Shown: positions 63,948 to 64,000 of the stretch, one piece after another | How the letters are laid out: each line of letters opens with the position of its first letter | How positions within the stretch are numbered: the first letter of the stretch is position 1 | NCBI GenBank assembly: GCA_965228975.1 | Contig: OZ245851.1 | Coordinates: forward strand, 3,534,001-3,598,000 | Direction of reading: 5' to 3' | Length of the DNA stretch: 64,000 nucleotides | Origin: JAJFJD01 sp965228975 | GTDB lineage: Bacteria; Pseudomonadota; Alphaproteobacteria; UBA8366 | Position numbers and translations under genes: made by a program | Notes under the pieces: model-generated | Told to the model about the DNA's origin: nothing | Seen by the model: only the letters and a program-made list of their open reading frames with translations | Databases searched by the model: none

Positions 63948-64000
63948 ATGCCCGTAAACGCCGAATTCGCCGCCTTTCTACATGATCAACTCGAGCCGTT
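63948..64000 (+). CDS. Start of a probable TfoX-like protein (cut by window edge)
   Basis: A 17-codon open start reading MPVNAEFAAFLHDQLEP at the right edge, 50 bases after the fumarase stop. It resembles the N-terminus of TfoX/Sxy-domain proteins (pattern MAVS.EF...VLE.LAPLG). The identity is tentative because only the first residues are in view. Confidence 0.45.
   Translation, partial: MPVNAEFAAFLHDQLEP

Overview
The window is chromosomal DNA from a GC-rich alphaproteobacterium, probably Rhodospirillales-like, although I can only support the class firmly. The best evidence is a circularly permuted two-piece tmRNA gene (about 59690-59990) with an ANDNYAGEARLAA tag, followed directly by an alpha-type SspB adaptor. 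The gene content also suits a free-living, facultatively denitrifying bacterium: a complete respiratory nitrate reductase operon, branched-chain amino acid synthesis, cell-elongation genes and an HflKC locus. I see no insertion sequence, prophage, CRISPR array or rRNA.

Layout from left to right. (1) 1-7 kb: a cut-off acidic ORF on the minus strand faces, across a 0.9 kb AT-rich spacer, a three-gene type I secretion operon (two ABC exporters and an HlyD-type adaptor). The two ABC subunits carry complementary defects and look like a heterodimer with one working ATP site. (2) 7-15.5 kb: mostly single genes: a TauD-like dioxygenase, a glycine-zipper lipoprotein, a large alpha/beta hydrolase-domain protein, an M28 peptidase, a cupin, a bactofilin and an amidase. 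(3) 15.4-26.8 kb: narK1-narK2-narGHJI-ppiC on the minus strand, with a divergent Crp/Fnr regulator and two FNR-type boxes between them. (4) 26.8-31 kb: alpha/beta hydrolase, M81 peptidase, DUF2238 membrane protein, PPK2 kinase and tRNA-Lys(CUU). (5) 31-36.7 kb: mreB-mreC-mreD-mrdA(PBP2)-rodA, the elongasome operon. (6) 37-42.7 kb: ilvB-ilvN-ilvC with its leader, miaA, and serB on the opposite strand. (7) 42.7-49.4 kb: two tandem paralogous MFS transporters, then hflK-hflC-DUF2065-degP. (8) 49.5-55.2 kb: an Mrp/ApbC carrier, a CAP-domain protein, glutathione-dependent formaldehyde dehydrogenase, a TetR regulator and oligopeptidase B. (9) 55.2-59.4 kb: a minus-strand operon with a VIT-VWA surface protein, a rhombosortase-like protease, thyA and folA. 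(10) 59.4-64 kb: a triple-palindrome control region, ssrA, sspB, an ICL/PEPM-family enzyme, an SDR, class I fumarase and the start of a probable TfoX-like gene.

The most interesting parts are these. First, the VIT-VWA protein ends in a Gly-rich/transmembrane/Arg-rich tail of the GlyGly-CTERM type, and its stop codon overlaps the start of a rhombosortase-like rhomboid gene, so substrate and processing protease appear to be a dedicated pair. Three near-identical palindromes of the form AAATGAAC-N3-GTTCATTT lie just upstream. Second, the type I exporter pair has lost the Walker A lysine in one subunit and the ABC signature in the other. Third, ssrA and sspB, the degradation tag and its adaptor, are neighbours. 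Several enzymes have unusual catalytic residues (SerB with DMEST, an alpha/beta hydrolase with Thr in the nucleophile elbow).
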